DNA of 30,018 nucleotides from B1Sed10-231 sp046483385. GTDB lineage: Bacteria > Planctomycetota > Brocadiia > SM23-32. Each line of letters starts with the position of its first letter. The first letter of the stretch is position 1. The stretch covers positions 1 through 30,018 of the forward strand of contig JAWODG010000099.1 in NCBI GenBank assembly GCA_046483385.1, read 5' to 3'. The position numbers and the translations under genes are program-made. Below are positions 18,092 through 25,071 of this stretch, in pieces. Below the pieces are notes generated by a model, which worked only from the letters and a program-made list of their open reading frames with translations, was not told the DNA's origin and searched no databases.

Positions 18092-18101
18092 AAACTATAC
18101 G
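18084..18101. promoter_or_regulatory. 18-bp palindrome over the dinB -10: candidate repressor operator
   Basis: CGTATAGTAAACTATACG has 8-bp perfect arms around a central AA. It covers the -10 and the expected transcription start. A site here would block polymerase binding. In many bacteria dinB is repressed by LexA, whose target sequence differs between phyla, so LexA or another damage-responsive repressor is the natural candidate. Confidence 0.6.
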
Positions 18102-18129
18102 GATGAAGAGAGAACGATGAGGGGCGGCT

Positions 18130-19476
18130 ATGGCCGAACAGTGGATCATTCACGTGGACATCGACGCGTTCTTCGCCGCCGTGGAGCAGGTGCTGAACCC
18201 CGACCTGCGCGGACGGCCGGTCATCGTGGGCGGGGGTGTCGGGGGGCGCGGCGTCATCGCGTCGGCCTCCTACGAGGCGCGCCCCTACGGCCTGCACGCC
18301 GGCATGCCGATGCACAGGGCGCGGGAGCTGTGCCCGGACGGCGTTTACCTGACCGGGCGGCACGAGGAGTACAACCGCTTCAGCGAGCGGGTCTTCGACG
18401 TGATGGCTGAGGTGAGCCCGGCGGTCGAGCAGACGTCGCTGGACGAGGCGTGCCTCTCGCTGAAGGGCTGCGAGCGGCTCTACGGGGTGTGGTCGGCGCG
18501 GCCGCTGGCCCGGCTGCCGTTCCGGCGCGCGGCCGACGGGGTGTATCACCGTTCGGAGGCCCGGCCGGTGCCGCCCGCCGAGCGCGTGCCGGCGCCGGAG
18601 GAGTGCCGCTGGGTGGCGGCCGTGGCGCTGTGGCTGAAGCGGCTGGTGCGGGCGCGCACGGGGCTGGACATCTCCGTGGGCGTGGGCACCAACAAGCTGG
18701 TGGCCAAGGTGGCGTCGGACTTCACCCGCCCGGACGGCCTGACGCTGGTGCGCGAGGGGCGCGAGGCGGACTTCATGGCGATGCGCGAGCTGAAGGACAT
18801 ACCCGGCATCGGGCGCGTGACCCGGGAGAAGTTCCGCAAGTGGAACGTGCGGACCGTGGAGGAGGCCCGCCGGCTGCCGGCCGACCTGCTGGAGGACGCC
18901 TTCGGCGCGCACCGCGGCCGGGCGCTGCACGAGCTGCTGCGGGGCGAGGGGTCGGTGGAGCCGAGCCCGCCGGACCGGCCGAAGAGCATCAGCCGGGAGA
19001 CCACCTTCTGGCGGGCGTCCAACGACCCGGAGTTCGTCGAGGCCATGCTGTTCTACCTGACGGAGCGTCTGGGACGGGCGCTGCGGCGGGAGGATATGGA
19101 GGGGCGGACGGTGCAGGTGAAGGTCCGTTACGGCGACCGGCTGACCGTACAGTGGTCGCGCTCGCTGGGCGAGCACACCGACCGGGACGAGGCGATCTTC
19201 GAGGTGGCGCGCCGGCTGCTGAGGAGGCAGTGGCGGCGCAGCCGGCGGGTGCGGCTGGTGGGCGTCGGCCTGACGGACCTGCGGCGGGCCCGGGCCTTCC
19301 AGCACCGGCTGTTCGACGACGAGGCTAACCGCGGCCGGCGCATCGACCGCTGCCTGGACCGGCTGCGGGAGCGGTTCGGGTTCGACGTGGTGCAGCGCGG
19401 CCCGGCCATCCGCCTGAGCGAGGAACCGGAGGAAGCCACGGAACTGCCGGACATCTCAGCCATGATGCGCCGCTAA
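18130..19476 (+). CDS. dinB: DNA polymerase IV (Y family, DinB)
   Basis: A 448-residue translesion polymerase. Catalytic residues are Asp10 in HVDIDAFFAAVEQ, and Asp105/Glu106 in QTSLDEACLSL; Phe15 is at the steric-gate position. VGVGTNKLVAKVASDFTRPDGL (183-204) and IPGIGRVTREKFRKW (helix-hairpin-helix) follow. A little-finger domain comes next (KSISRETTFWRASNDPEF). QHRLF at 391-395 is a likely beta-clamp-binding motif in its usual place before the last helix. Between GCERLYG (114-119) and WLKRLVRARTGL (from 168) there is an extra stretch of about 45 residues, rich in Arg and Pro, that typical DinB lacks. The ATG at 18130 has GAGGGG 5 bases upstream. The gene is monocistronic under a promoter with a palindromic operator-like site. 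Confidence 0.93.
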   Translation: MAEQWIIHVDIDAFFAAVEQVLNPDLRGRPVIVGGGVGGRGVIASASYEARPYGLHAGMPMHRARELCPDGVYLTGRHEEYNRFSERVFDVMAEVSPAVEQTSLDEACLSLKGCERLYGVWSARPLARLPFRRAADGVYHRSEARPVPPAERVPAPEECRWVAAVALWLKRLVRARTGLDISVGVGTNKLVAKVASDFTRPDGLTLVREGREADFMAMRELKDIPGIGRVTREKFRKWNVRTVEEARRLPADLLEDAFGAHRGRALHELLRGEGSVEPSPPDRPKSISRETTFWRASNDPEFVEAMLFYLTERLGRALRREDMEGRTVQVKVRYGDRLTVQWSRSLGEHTDRDEAIFEVARRLLRRQWRRSRRVRLVGVGLTDLRRARAFQHRLFDDEANRGRRIDRCLDRLRERFGFDVVQRGPAIRLSEEPEEATELPDISAMMRR

Positions 19477-19487
19477 CGCCATATTTA

Positions 19488-19719
19488 ACCACGAAGGACA
19501 CGAAGGACACGAAGAACGGCGAGGATTAACCACAACGGCCCCGCCTGCGGCGGGGCTCACGACGTGAAGGAAGAAACACGGAGGCACTGAGGACACGGAG
19601 AACGACGAGAGAACGGGATGACGAGCCCACCCGTCGGATCTTTGTCTTTCCGTCGTGTTCGTCGTGGTCGTTGTGGTTAGCTTTTTGCCGTTCTTCGTGT
19701 CCTTCGTGTCCTTCGTGGT
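19488..19719. repeat. Perfect 33-bp inverted repeat with nested inner repeat
   Basis: The 33 bases at 19488-19520 (beginning ACCACGAAGGACACGAAGG) are repeated exactly in inverse orientation at 19687-19719, 166 bases apart. Inside, TAACCACAACG (19527-19537) is matched inversely at 19669-19679. Between them is a further word-like stretch (GAAACACGGAGGCACTGAGG from 19573). It lies between the convergent ends of dinB and the cyclase gene, where a transcript would fold into a long hairpin that may act as a bidirectional terminator. Confidence 0.8.
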
Positions 19720-19733
19720 GAACAGCTCTGTCG

Positions 19734-20690
19734 TCAGTCGGCGGTGGCGCCGGATTCGAAGTCTATGCCCGCCTCCTCTTGCCCGAAGAACTCCCGACGC
19801 AGGGCCGTCGGCTTGCCGATGGGGCGGGGTTTCTCGATCTCCATGACCACCTTGCCGTCGCGGAAGACCGTGACGTTGCCGGAGGACTCGCTGACGGTGA
19901 CGGCGACGGCGTCTGTGAGGGCGGTGACGGCGGCGGCGCTCTGGTGCCGGGCGCCCAGGCCGCGGGGCACCTCCACGTCCTCGGCGGCCGTCTCCAGGTG
20001 GAGTCCGGCCGCTTCCACCACGCCGTCCTGGCGTATGAGGAAGGCGCCGTCGATGGTGGAAAACTCTTTGACCGTCTCCTGCACCTCCGGGTCCATCAGG
20101 TTACGCTCCTCCTCGGAGTAGCCCCGGAAGGGATTGAGGATCATGGGGCGGGAGTGCTGCAGGACCCCCTCGGTGTCGCCGACGACGAAGCAGGTTCCGA
20201 CGGGTTTGCCCTCGCGCCCTTCGTTGCCCAGCGTGATGGCCATATCCATGATCTGCTCGAGTACGTGGGGTTCCACCCGGCCGGATATCCGGCTGGTGCC
20301 GGCGGAGGCGAACATCTCGAACTCCTCCCCCAGTTCCATGAACATGACGGTGTCGAGGACGCCCGTGCCCGCGATGCCGGTCAGGCAGACCACGCTGTCC
20401 CCGTATTCGAGACAACCCCGGGAGAGTGCGAGGAGGATGGCCACCTTGAGCTGACCGACGCGGGTGAGCTTCACCTCGGGCACGGGGACCACGGTCGCCC
20501 CCGTCTCGGGCTGTTCACCGGCGGCGCGGCGGCTGGCCAGCAGGATCTCGCAGTCTCCGGACGCTTCTACGAAATGGCGCAACGCCTCTTCCTCCGAGAA
20601 CACGTCGGCATACACGAGTATCGCCGCGGCCCCGGCGTCCCGGGCGAGATCACGGGAGAAGCCCAGAATTTTCTCGGTCACCTTGTTCAT
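19734..20690 (-). CDS. Diadenylate cyclase (DisA_N/DAC) domain protein, CdaZ/DacZ-like
   Basis: A 318-residue soluble protein. Residues 1-150 form an alpha/beta domain (AGAAAILVYADVFSEEEALRHF, SVVCLTGIAGTGVLDTVMFMEL). Residues about 155-290 are a DAC domain: REGKPVGTCFVVGDTEGVL, SRPMILNPFRGYSEEERN, IDGAFLIRQDGVVEAAGLHL, GLGARHQSAAAVTALTDAVA and VTVSESSGNV. The DGA motif is at 214-216, and the second motif reads RHQ (248-250) where classical cyclases have RHR. The layout, with an N-terminal alpha/beta domain and no membrane helices, is that of archaeal-type CdaZ/DacZ rather than DisA or CdaA. It would make c-di-AMP from two ATP. The ATG at 20690 has GGAG 6 bases upstream. Activity is plausible but not certain because of the motif change. 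Confidence 0.85.
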   Translation of the reverse strand: MNKVTEKILGFSRDLARDAGAAAILVYADVFSEEEALRHFVEASGDCEILLASRRAAGEQPETGATVVPVPEVKLTRVGQLKVAILLALSRGCLEYGDSVVCLTGIAGTGVLDTVMFMELGEEFEMFASAGTSRISGRVEPHVLEQIMDMAITLGNEGREGKPVGTCFVVGDTEGVLQHSRPMILNPFRGYSEEERNLMDPEVQETVKEFSTIDGAFLIRQDGVVEAAGLHLETAAEDVEVPRGLGARHQSAAAVTALTDAVAVTVSESSGNVTVFRDGKVVMEIEKPRPIGKPTALRREFFGQEEAGIDFESGATAD

Positions 20691-20729
20691 GCGGCGCTCC
20701 GCCGTCGAGAAGTCGATCGGTTGGCATTC

Positions 20730-20758
20730 AGCATCCCTTCTGGAGACGGCGGTGTCAA
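20730..20758 (-). promoter_or_regulatory. Possible promoter of the cyclase gene
   Basis: On the minus strand, a perfect TTGACA (complement of 20753-20758) is followed after 17 bases by GATGCT (complement of 20730-20735), a weak -10. It lies back to back with the plus-strand promoter at 20774-20802. Confidence 0.45.
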
Positions 20759-20773
20759 CCCTCTCAGGGGCTT

Positions 20774-20802
20774 TTGACCTTCTGCCGCCATGGCACTACA
20801 AT
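20774..20802 (+). promoter_or_regulatory. Promoter of DUF6785-type gene 1
   Basis: TTGACC (20774-20779), a 17-base spacer and TACAAT (20797-20802). The leader to the TTG start at 20845 would be about 36 bases, too short for a riboswitch. Confidence 0.7.
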
Positions 20803-20844
20803 CGCCCCCCAAGCGATCCGGCGTCGTCGGGAAGGGAGCCCACC

Positions 20845-22815
20845 TTGGACCTTCAGAGCGCGGAGCGGGGGCAAGCCCCCGCCACCTATCTCACGTTGCG
20901 CAGCCTGCTGCTGGGGTGCGTTATCTGCGGCCTGTTCGGGCTGGCGGGGCCGTACTGGTGTTTCTACCTGATGTCGTCCTCGATGTTCTCCGACTATCAC
21001 ACGGCGGGGGCGACGTTCGCGCTGCTGATGCTGGCGCTGGTGTTCAACGCGGGGCTCGTCTTCGTATGGCGGCGGTTGCGCCTGAGCGGGGGCGAGCTGA
21101 GGTTCATCACGGCGATGACGCTGACCAGCGGCTCGATAGTGACCTCCGGCCTGATCGCCTACCTGATACCCGGTATGACCTCGCCCTATTACCACAGCAG
21201 CGCGGCGAACCAGCTTGAGGCGCGCGTCTGGCCCCTGCTGGAGGGGTTGCGAATGCAGCACTGGCTCTTCCCGCTCGACCCGGGCGGGGGCAAGATAGCG
21301 ATCAAGAACTTCTGGATCGGCCTCCCGCGGGGCGAGCCGATACCGTGGGGGCCGTGGATCAGGCCGCTCATCTGGTGGGGCGTTTTCGTGATGGCCATGT
21401 TCGCGGTGATGGTGGCCATCATGACCATCATGCGCAAGCAGTGGATCGACCACGAGCACCTGAGCTATCCGATCGCGCAGGTGCCGGCCGAGTTGTGCTC
21501 GGCGGCGGAGGACCCGTGGCACCGGAACTCCATCATCCGCAGCCGGGCCTTCTGGATAGGGGCGGGGCTGACGTTCCTTCTTTCCTGCTCGACCGGCCTG
21601 CGGCACTACTTCGGCATCTTCCCGCAGCTTCGCATCTCGCACGCGGTCAGTGGACTGGGTCCGATGGACCTTTCGATCAACCTCGGTCCCGTCATAGTGG
21701 GATTGGTGTTCCTGATACCGAACCGCGTGGCGTTCAGCGTGTGGTTTCTGGCGCTGCTTTCGTGGGTGCTGCGCTCGTTCATCCGCGCCTACGGTTTCGG
21801 CATGCAGGAGTGGATGCTCTACGGGGTGGTGGGGCATCCGGAGCTTCAGCACGTGACCATGGGCTCGATGCTGGTCTTCGCCGGGGGCAGCCTGTGGCTG
21901 GCGCGTGCGCACTTGAAGCGGGTGCTGGCGTCCGCGCTGGGGCGCCTGGAAGGTTACGACCGGGGGGAGCCGTCCTCCTACCGGACGGCGGTGCTGACGG
22001 TGCTCGTCGGGTCGGCCATCGTGGTGGTCTGGTTCTGCTTCGCGGGCATGAAGCCGTTCTACGCGGTGATACTGCTGGTGCTGACGCTGGTCATCTACTA
22101 CGGCATGTCGCGCGTCATCGCGCAGTGCGGCCTGCCGGCCATCAACTCGCCCGTGGTGCCCAGCACGTATATGGCCAGCGCGTTCGGCAGCCGCGTGCTG
22201 GGGGCGCGCCAGGCGGTGGGGCTGGGGGCGAACCTGACCTGGCACGCGGACCTGCGCAACTCACCGATGTCCGGCGCCGGGCACGGGATGTACCTGACCG
22301 GGCGTCGGTCGAAACACCTGTTCTGGGCCATGATGCTGGGGCTGCTGATAAGCTACGTGGTGGCGTCGGTCTGCACGATCTGGCTGGGCTATCGCCACGG
22401 GGCGACGGGCCTGCACCAGTGGTACATCAACAATTCGTCGCGGCTGACGTGGCACTGGACGTCCAGCATGGCGCAGGCCAACGCGGACCCCAGCTACGTG
22501 GGGCTGGCGTGGATGCTGGTGGGGGCCCTGGTGATGGGGCTGCTGATGCTGGCGCATCGGTCCCTGTTCTGGTGGCCCATCCACCCGGTGGGGTTCCTGA
22601 CCAACGGCGCGTTCCTCGTGACGGCCTTCTGGTTCTCTATCTTCATGGCGTGGCTCATCAAAGTGGGCGTGGTTTACGTGGGCGGGCAGGGCCTCTACAG
22701 GACGGCCCGGCGGTTTTTCATCGGGGTGGTCCTGGGCAACTTCGCGGCGGGCGGCATCTGGGCCGTCATTGACACGCTGGCGGACTCGTCGGGCAACGCC
22801 GTGCTCTCTCTTTGA
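20845..22815 (+). CDS. DUF6785-type multi-spanning membrane protein, copy 1
   Basis: A 656-residue inner-membrane protein with at least a dozen hydrophobic segments. The start is TTG at 20845 with GGGAG 6 bases upstream. A longer frame would run through the promoter and the divergent cyclase gene. Conserved polar motifs shared with its two neighbours are SDYHTAGA (49-56), PLDPGGGKIAIKNFW, EPIPW, MRKQWIDHEHLSYPIAQVPA, NRVAF, RVIAQCGLPA, MSGAGHGMYL and FWWPIHPVGF. I associate these with the DUF6784/DUF6785 families of PVC and related bacteria. 'HLSYPIAQ' recalls the P-loop-like 'YPSG' segments of oligopeptide (OPT) transporters, so a transport role is a reasonable guess. Substrate unknown. Confidence 0.8.
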   Translation: MDLQSAERGQAPATYLTLRSLLLGCVICGLFGLAGPYWCFYLMSSSMFSDYHTAGATFALLMLALVFNAGLVFVWRRLRLSGGELRFITAMTLTSGSIVTSGLIAYLIPGMTSPYYHSSAANQLEARVWPLLEGLRMQHWLFPLDPGGGKIAIKNFWIGLPRGEPIPWGPWIRPLIWWGVFVMAMFAVMVAIMTIMRKQWIDHEHLSYPIAQVPAELCSAAEDPWHRNSIIRSRAFWIGAGLTFLLSCSTGLRHYFGIFPQLRISHAVSGLGPMDLSINLGPVIVGLVFLIPNRVAFSVWFLALLSWVLRSFIRAYGFGMQEWMLYGVVGHPELQHVTMGSMLVFAGGSLWLARAHLKRVLASALGRLEGYDRGEPSSYRTAVLTVLVGSAIVVVWFCFAGMKPFYAVILLVLTLVIYYGMSRVIAQCGLPAINSPVVPSTYMASAFGSRVLGARQAVGLGANLTWHADLRNSPMSGAGHGMYLTGRRSKHLFWAMMLGLLISYVVASVCTIWLGYRHGATGLHQWYINNSSRLTWHWTSSMAQANADPSYVGLAWMLVGALVMGLLMLAHRSLFWWPIHPVGFLTNGAFLVTAFWFSIFMAWLIKVGVVYVGGQGLYRTARRFFIGVVLGNFAAGGIWAVIDTLADSSGNAVLSL

Positions 22816-22846
22816 GCTTCGTTTTGTGGGTTCTGGGTTATCGGTC

Positions 22847-22916
22847 GGAGGGCCACGCTTTGTCGTGGCCGCAAGATGAGGATGAACGAGGTGGACGCGA
22901 CGGAGCGCGTCCCTCC
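22847..22916. repeat. Two-hairpin repeat element closed by GGAG/CTCC
   Basis: GGCCACG-CTTTGT-CGTGGCC (22851-22870) and GGACGCG-ACGGAG-CGCGTCC (22893-22912) are perfect 7-bp stems. They are enclosed by GGAG (22847-22850) and CTCC (22913-22916), so the unit can fold as a three-way junction. It lies between two DUF6785-type genes. Confidence 0.6.
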
Positions 22917-22943
22917 GAACCGGGGTCGCCGGCGCGCTCCCGT

Positions 22944-22972
22944 TTGCCCTTATGCACCGGCTGTAGTATAAC
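22944..22972 (+). promoter_or_regulatory. Promoter of DUF6785-type gene 2
   Basis: TTGCCC (22944-22949), a 17-base spacer and TATAAC (22967-22972). The leader to the TTG at 23023 is about 44 bases. Confidence 0.6.
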
Positions 22973-23022
22973 TCTGAACCCGCTGGGGGAACCCTTTTCG
23001 GACGTACCAGGGAGAGCGCAAG

Positions 23023-24975
23023 TTGAGCAGTCAGACGGAGTCTTTGGACGCCCCCCGCCGCCGTTTCGTCACCCTCCGCAGTGTGGCGTTGGGCGCGGTC
23101 ATGTCGGCCGTCATCGGCCTGCACGCGCCGTACTGGACGATCTACCTGCAGTCCTCCCGCATGTACGCCGATTACCACACCGGGGGCGCGGCGTTCTGGC
23201 TGTTCATGATCCTGCTGCTGAACGTGCCGCTGTTCTTCGTTTGGCGGCGGATGGCGCTGCGGGCGGAGGAGCTGATGGTGGTGGCCGGGATGATGTTCAT
23301 CAGCGGCTCGATCGCCAGTTCGGGGCTGATAGCGCACTTCGTGCCGACCATCACGTCGGCTTACTACCGCGCCAGCACGGGCAATCGGTGGCACCAGTTG
23401 CTCTGGCCCAACCTGAAGGACTGGATGTCGCCGCTGGACCCCAACGGAGGCACGCTGGCCATCAAGAACTTCTGGGAGGGTGTGGGGGAGGAGCCGATTC
23501 CGTGGAGGGTCTGGTTCCGGCCGCTGGCCCTCTGGGGCGTGGCGCTGATGGCCATCTTCTCGTGCATGACGGCCATCATGTCGATCATGCGCAAGCAGTG
23601 GGTGGACCACGAGCATCTGACTTTCCCCATCGCGCAGGTCCCCGCAGAGCTGTGCGCCGCCGGAGCCGACCCGCTTGATGAAGCGTCCATCTTTCGCAGT
23701 AAGGCGTTCTGGCTGGGGGTGGGGCTGACCTTCATGCTGGCCAGCATCGGCGGCATCAGTTTCTACCTGACCGGTGAGCCGATCTTCTTCCGCATCCGTG
23801 AGAACATCACGGGCATCGGCCCAATGCCCCTGCGGGTCAATGTGAGCCTGGTCGTCATCGGGCTGGTGTTCCTCATCCCCAACCGAGTTGCTTTCAGCGT
23901 GGGCACGCTGGTGCTGTTGGGGTGGGTGGCCAAGTCCTTCGCGCAGTCCTACGGGCTGGGCATGGACGAGTACATGCTCTACGGCGGCGGTGGGGTGCCG
24001 GAGCTTCAGTTCTCCGCGATGGGTGCTATGACGATCTTCGTGCTCTCCAGCATGTGGCTGGGACGTGGCCACCTGAAGCGGGTGTTGAGTTGCGCCCTCG
24101 GTGTGGGCCACGCCGACTACGACGCGGACGAGCCGACCTCCTACCGGATGGCCCTGCTGACGTTGCTGATCGGGGCGGTGGTGTACGTCTTCTGGCTGAG
24201 GCGCGCGGGGCTGGGCGTCTTCTACGGCATCTGTCTGCTGCTGGCCTTCCTGATCATCTACTACGGCATGGCTCGGGTGATCGCGCAGTGCGGGCTTCCT
24301 TCGGCCAGCGCTCCCATTCTGCCCAGTACATTCGTGGGGCACCTGTTCGGCGGGGGCACGCTGGGCGGGCAGCAGGCCACGGTGGTGGGCTCGCAGATCT
24401 GGCACGCCGACATGCGGAACGGGCCGATGTCCGGCGCGGCGCACGGGATGTACCTGGTGGAGCGCCGCCGGCGGGGACTCTTCTGGGCTCTGCTCCTTGC
24501 GCTGCTCATCACCTACGCCGTGGCCAGCGCGTGCACCGTCTGGATAAGCTACCGTCACGCGGCGCTCAACATGGACCACTGGTTTTTCATCAACTCGCCC
24601 AACGGGCCGTGGCGGTGGACGGCGAACCTGATCAACCAGAGCCACCAGTTCAGCTTCCGCGGGCTCCTCTGGACCGGAGTCGGGGCGGGCATCATGGCGG
24701 CGCTGGTGGCGGCGCAGCGGGCTTTCTTCTGGTGGCCCATCCATCCGGTGGCCTTCCTCATCTGGAACACCCACATGGTCTACAACTTCTGGGTCTCCAT
24801 CTTCATGGCGTGGGGCGCCAAGGTGGCGGTGGTGAACCTTGGCGGCTACGACGCTTACCGCAAGGGCCGCCGGTTCTGCATCGGCATGGTGCTGGGTTAC
24901 TTCATCGCGGGCGGTCTCTGGGGCATCATCGACACCATCACCGGGGCCGTCGGGGACAGCGTCTTCTACATCTGA
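23023..24975 (+). CDS. DUF6785-type multi-spanning membrane protein, copy 2
   Basis: A 650-residue polytopic membrane protein, homologous throughout to the copies on either side. The start is TTG at 23023, with GGAG 8 bases upstream, giving MSSQTESLDAPRRRFVTLRS. Motifs are YADYHTGGA (46-54), PLDPNGGTLAIKNFWEG, EPIPW, MRKQWVDHEHLTFPIAQVPA, NRVAFSV, ARVIAQCGLPSASAPILPST, WHADMRNGPMSGAAHGMYL, FWWPIHPVAF and GGLWGIIDT. Most polar motifs fall at the ends of hydrophobic segments, as expected of a translocation path or active site in the membrane. The 207-base gap on its left holds a repeat element and its own promoter, so it need not be co-transcribed with copy 1. Confidence 0.82.
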   Translation: MSSQTESLDAPRRRFVTLRSVALGAVMSAVIGLHAPYWTIYLQSSRMYADYHTGGAAFWLFMILLLNVPLFFVWRRMALRAEELMVVAGMMFISGSIASSGLIAHFVPTITSAYYRASTGNRWHQLLWPNLKDWMSPLDPNGGTLAIKNFWEGVGEEPIPWRVWFRPLALWGVALMAIFSCMTAIMSIMRKQWVDHEHLTFPIAQVPAELCAAGADPLDEASIFRSKAFWLGVGLTFMLASIGGISFYLTGEPIFFRIRENITGIGPMPLRVNVSLVVIGLVFLIPNRVAFSVGTLVLLGWVAKSFAQSYGLGMDEYMLYGGGGVPELQFSAMGAMTIFVLSSMWLGRGHLKRVLSCALGVGHADYDADEPTSYRMALLTLLIGAVVYVFWLRRAGLGVFYGICLLLAFLIIYYGMARVIAQCGLPSASAPILPSTFVGHLFGGGTLGGQQATVVGSQIWHADMRNGPMSGAAHGMYLVERRRRGLFWALLLALLITYAVASACTVWISYRHAALNMDHWFFINSPNGPWRWTANLINQSHQFSFRGLLWTGVGAGIMAALVAAQRAFFWWPIHPVAFLIWNTHMVYNFWVSIFMAWGAKVAVVNLGGYDAYRKGRRFCIGMVLGYFIAGGLWGIIDTITGAVGDSVFYI

Positions 24976-24996
24976 CCCACGGGCGGACCGAGTCGG

Positions 24997-25025
24997 TTGC
25001 CTCTCGCATCAGGAATGCCTATATT
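24997..25025 (+). promoter_or_regulatory. Promoter of DUF6785-type gene 3
   Basis: TTGCCT (24997-25002), a 17-base spacer and TATATT (25020-25025), only 21 bases beyond the stop of copy 2. The leader to the start at 25072 is about 40 bases. Confidence 0.6.
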
Positions 25026-25071
25026 CAGGGGGCTGTTGCCTGTCTCTGCGCTCGGAAACCGGGAGGCGTCG

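Larger units (their letters stand above)
16912..18129. other. 1.2-kb gene-free island of repeats and hairpins
   Basis: This divergent region between the ECF sigma gene and dinB holds no credible protein or RNA gene. It contains two nested inverted repeat pairs, a 44-base near-perfect hairpin, several further perfect hairpins, three direct copies of a CGAGGACGA-type element, 7-bp tandem repeats, and two copies of a CCCGCC-GAA-GGCGGG hairpin (17220-17234 and 17985-17999). It also has word-like stretches such as GAATGATGAATCAGGAATGC (from 17526) and TTTGTGCCTTGGTGCC (from 17240). The dinB promoter lies at its right edge. Confidence 0.7.

Noticed and set aside
19477..19733. Insertion sequence with terminal inverted repeats
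   Set aside because: The 33-bp arms enclose only 166 bases with no coding capacity, and no target-site duplication is obvious. Treated as a repeat pair instead.
20464..20844. N-terminal extension of DUF6785-type copy 1
   Set aside because: It would overlap the divergent cyclase gene and both promoters. The paralogues have N-termini of the length given by the TTG at 20845.
22261..24774. Very long minus-strand frame (over 800 codons) opposite DUF6785-type copies 1 and 2
   Set aside because: It spans two unrelated coding units and their intergenic gap, and is Arg/His/Pro-rich. The plus strand has conserved paralogous proteins.
20803..25071. c-di-AMP (ydaO-type) riboswitch before the DUF6785-type genes
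   Set aside because: The predicted leaders are only about 36-44 bases, too short, and no riboswitch core was seen.
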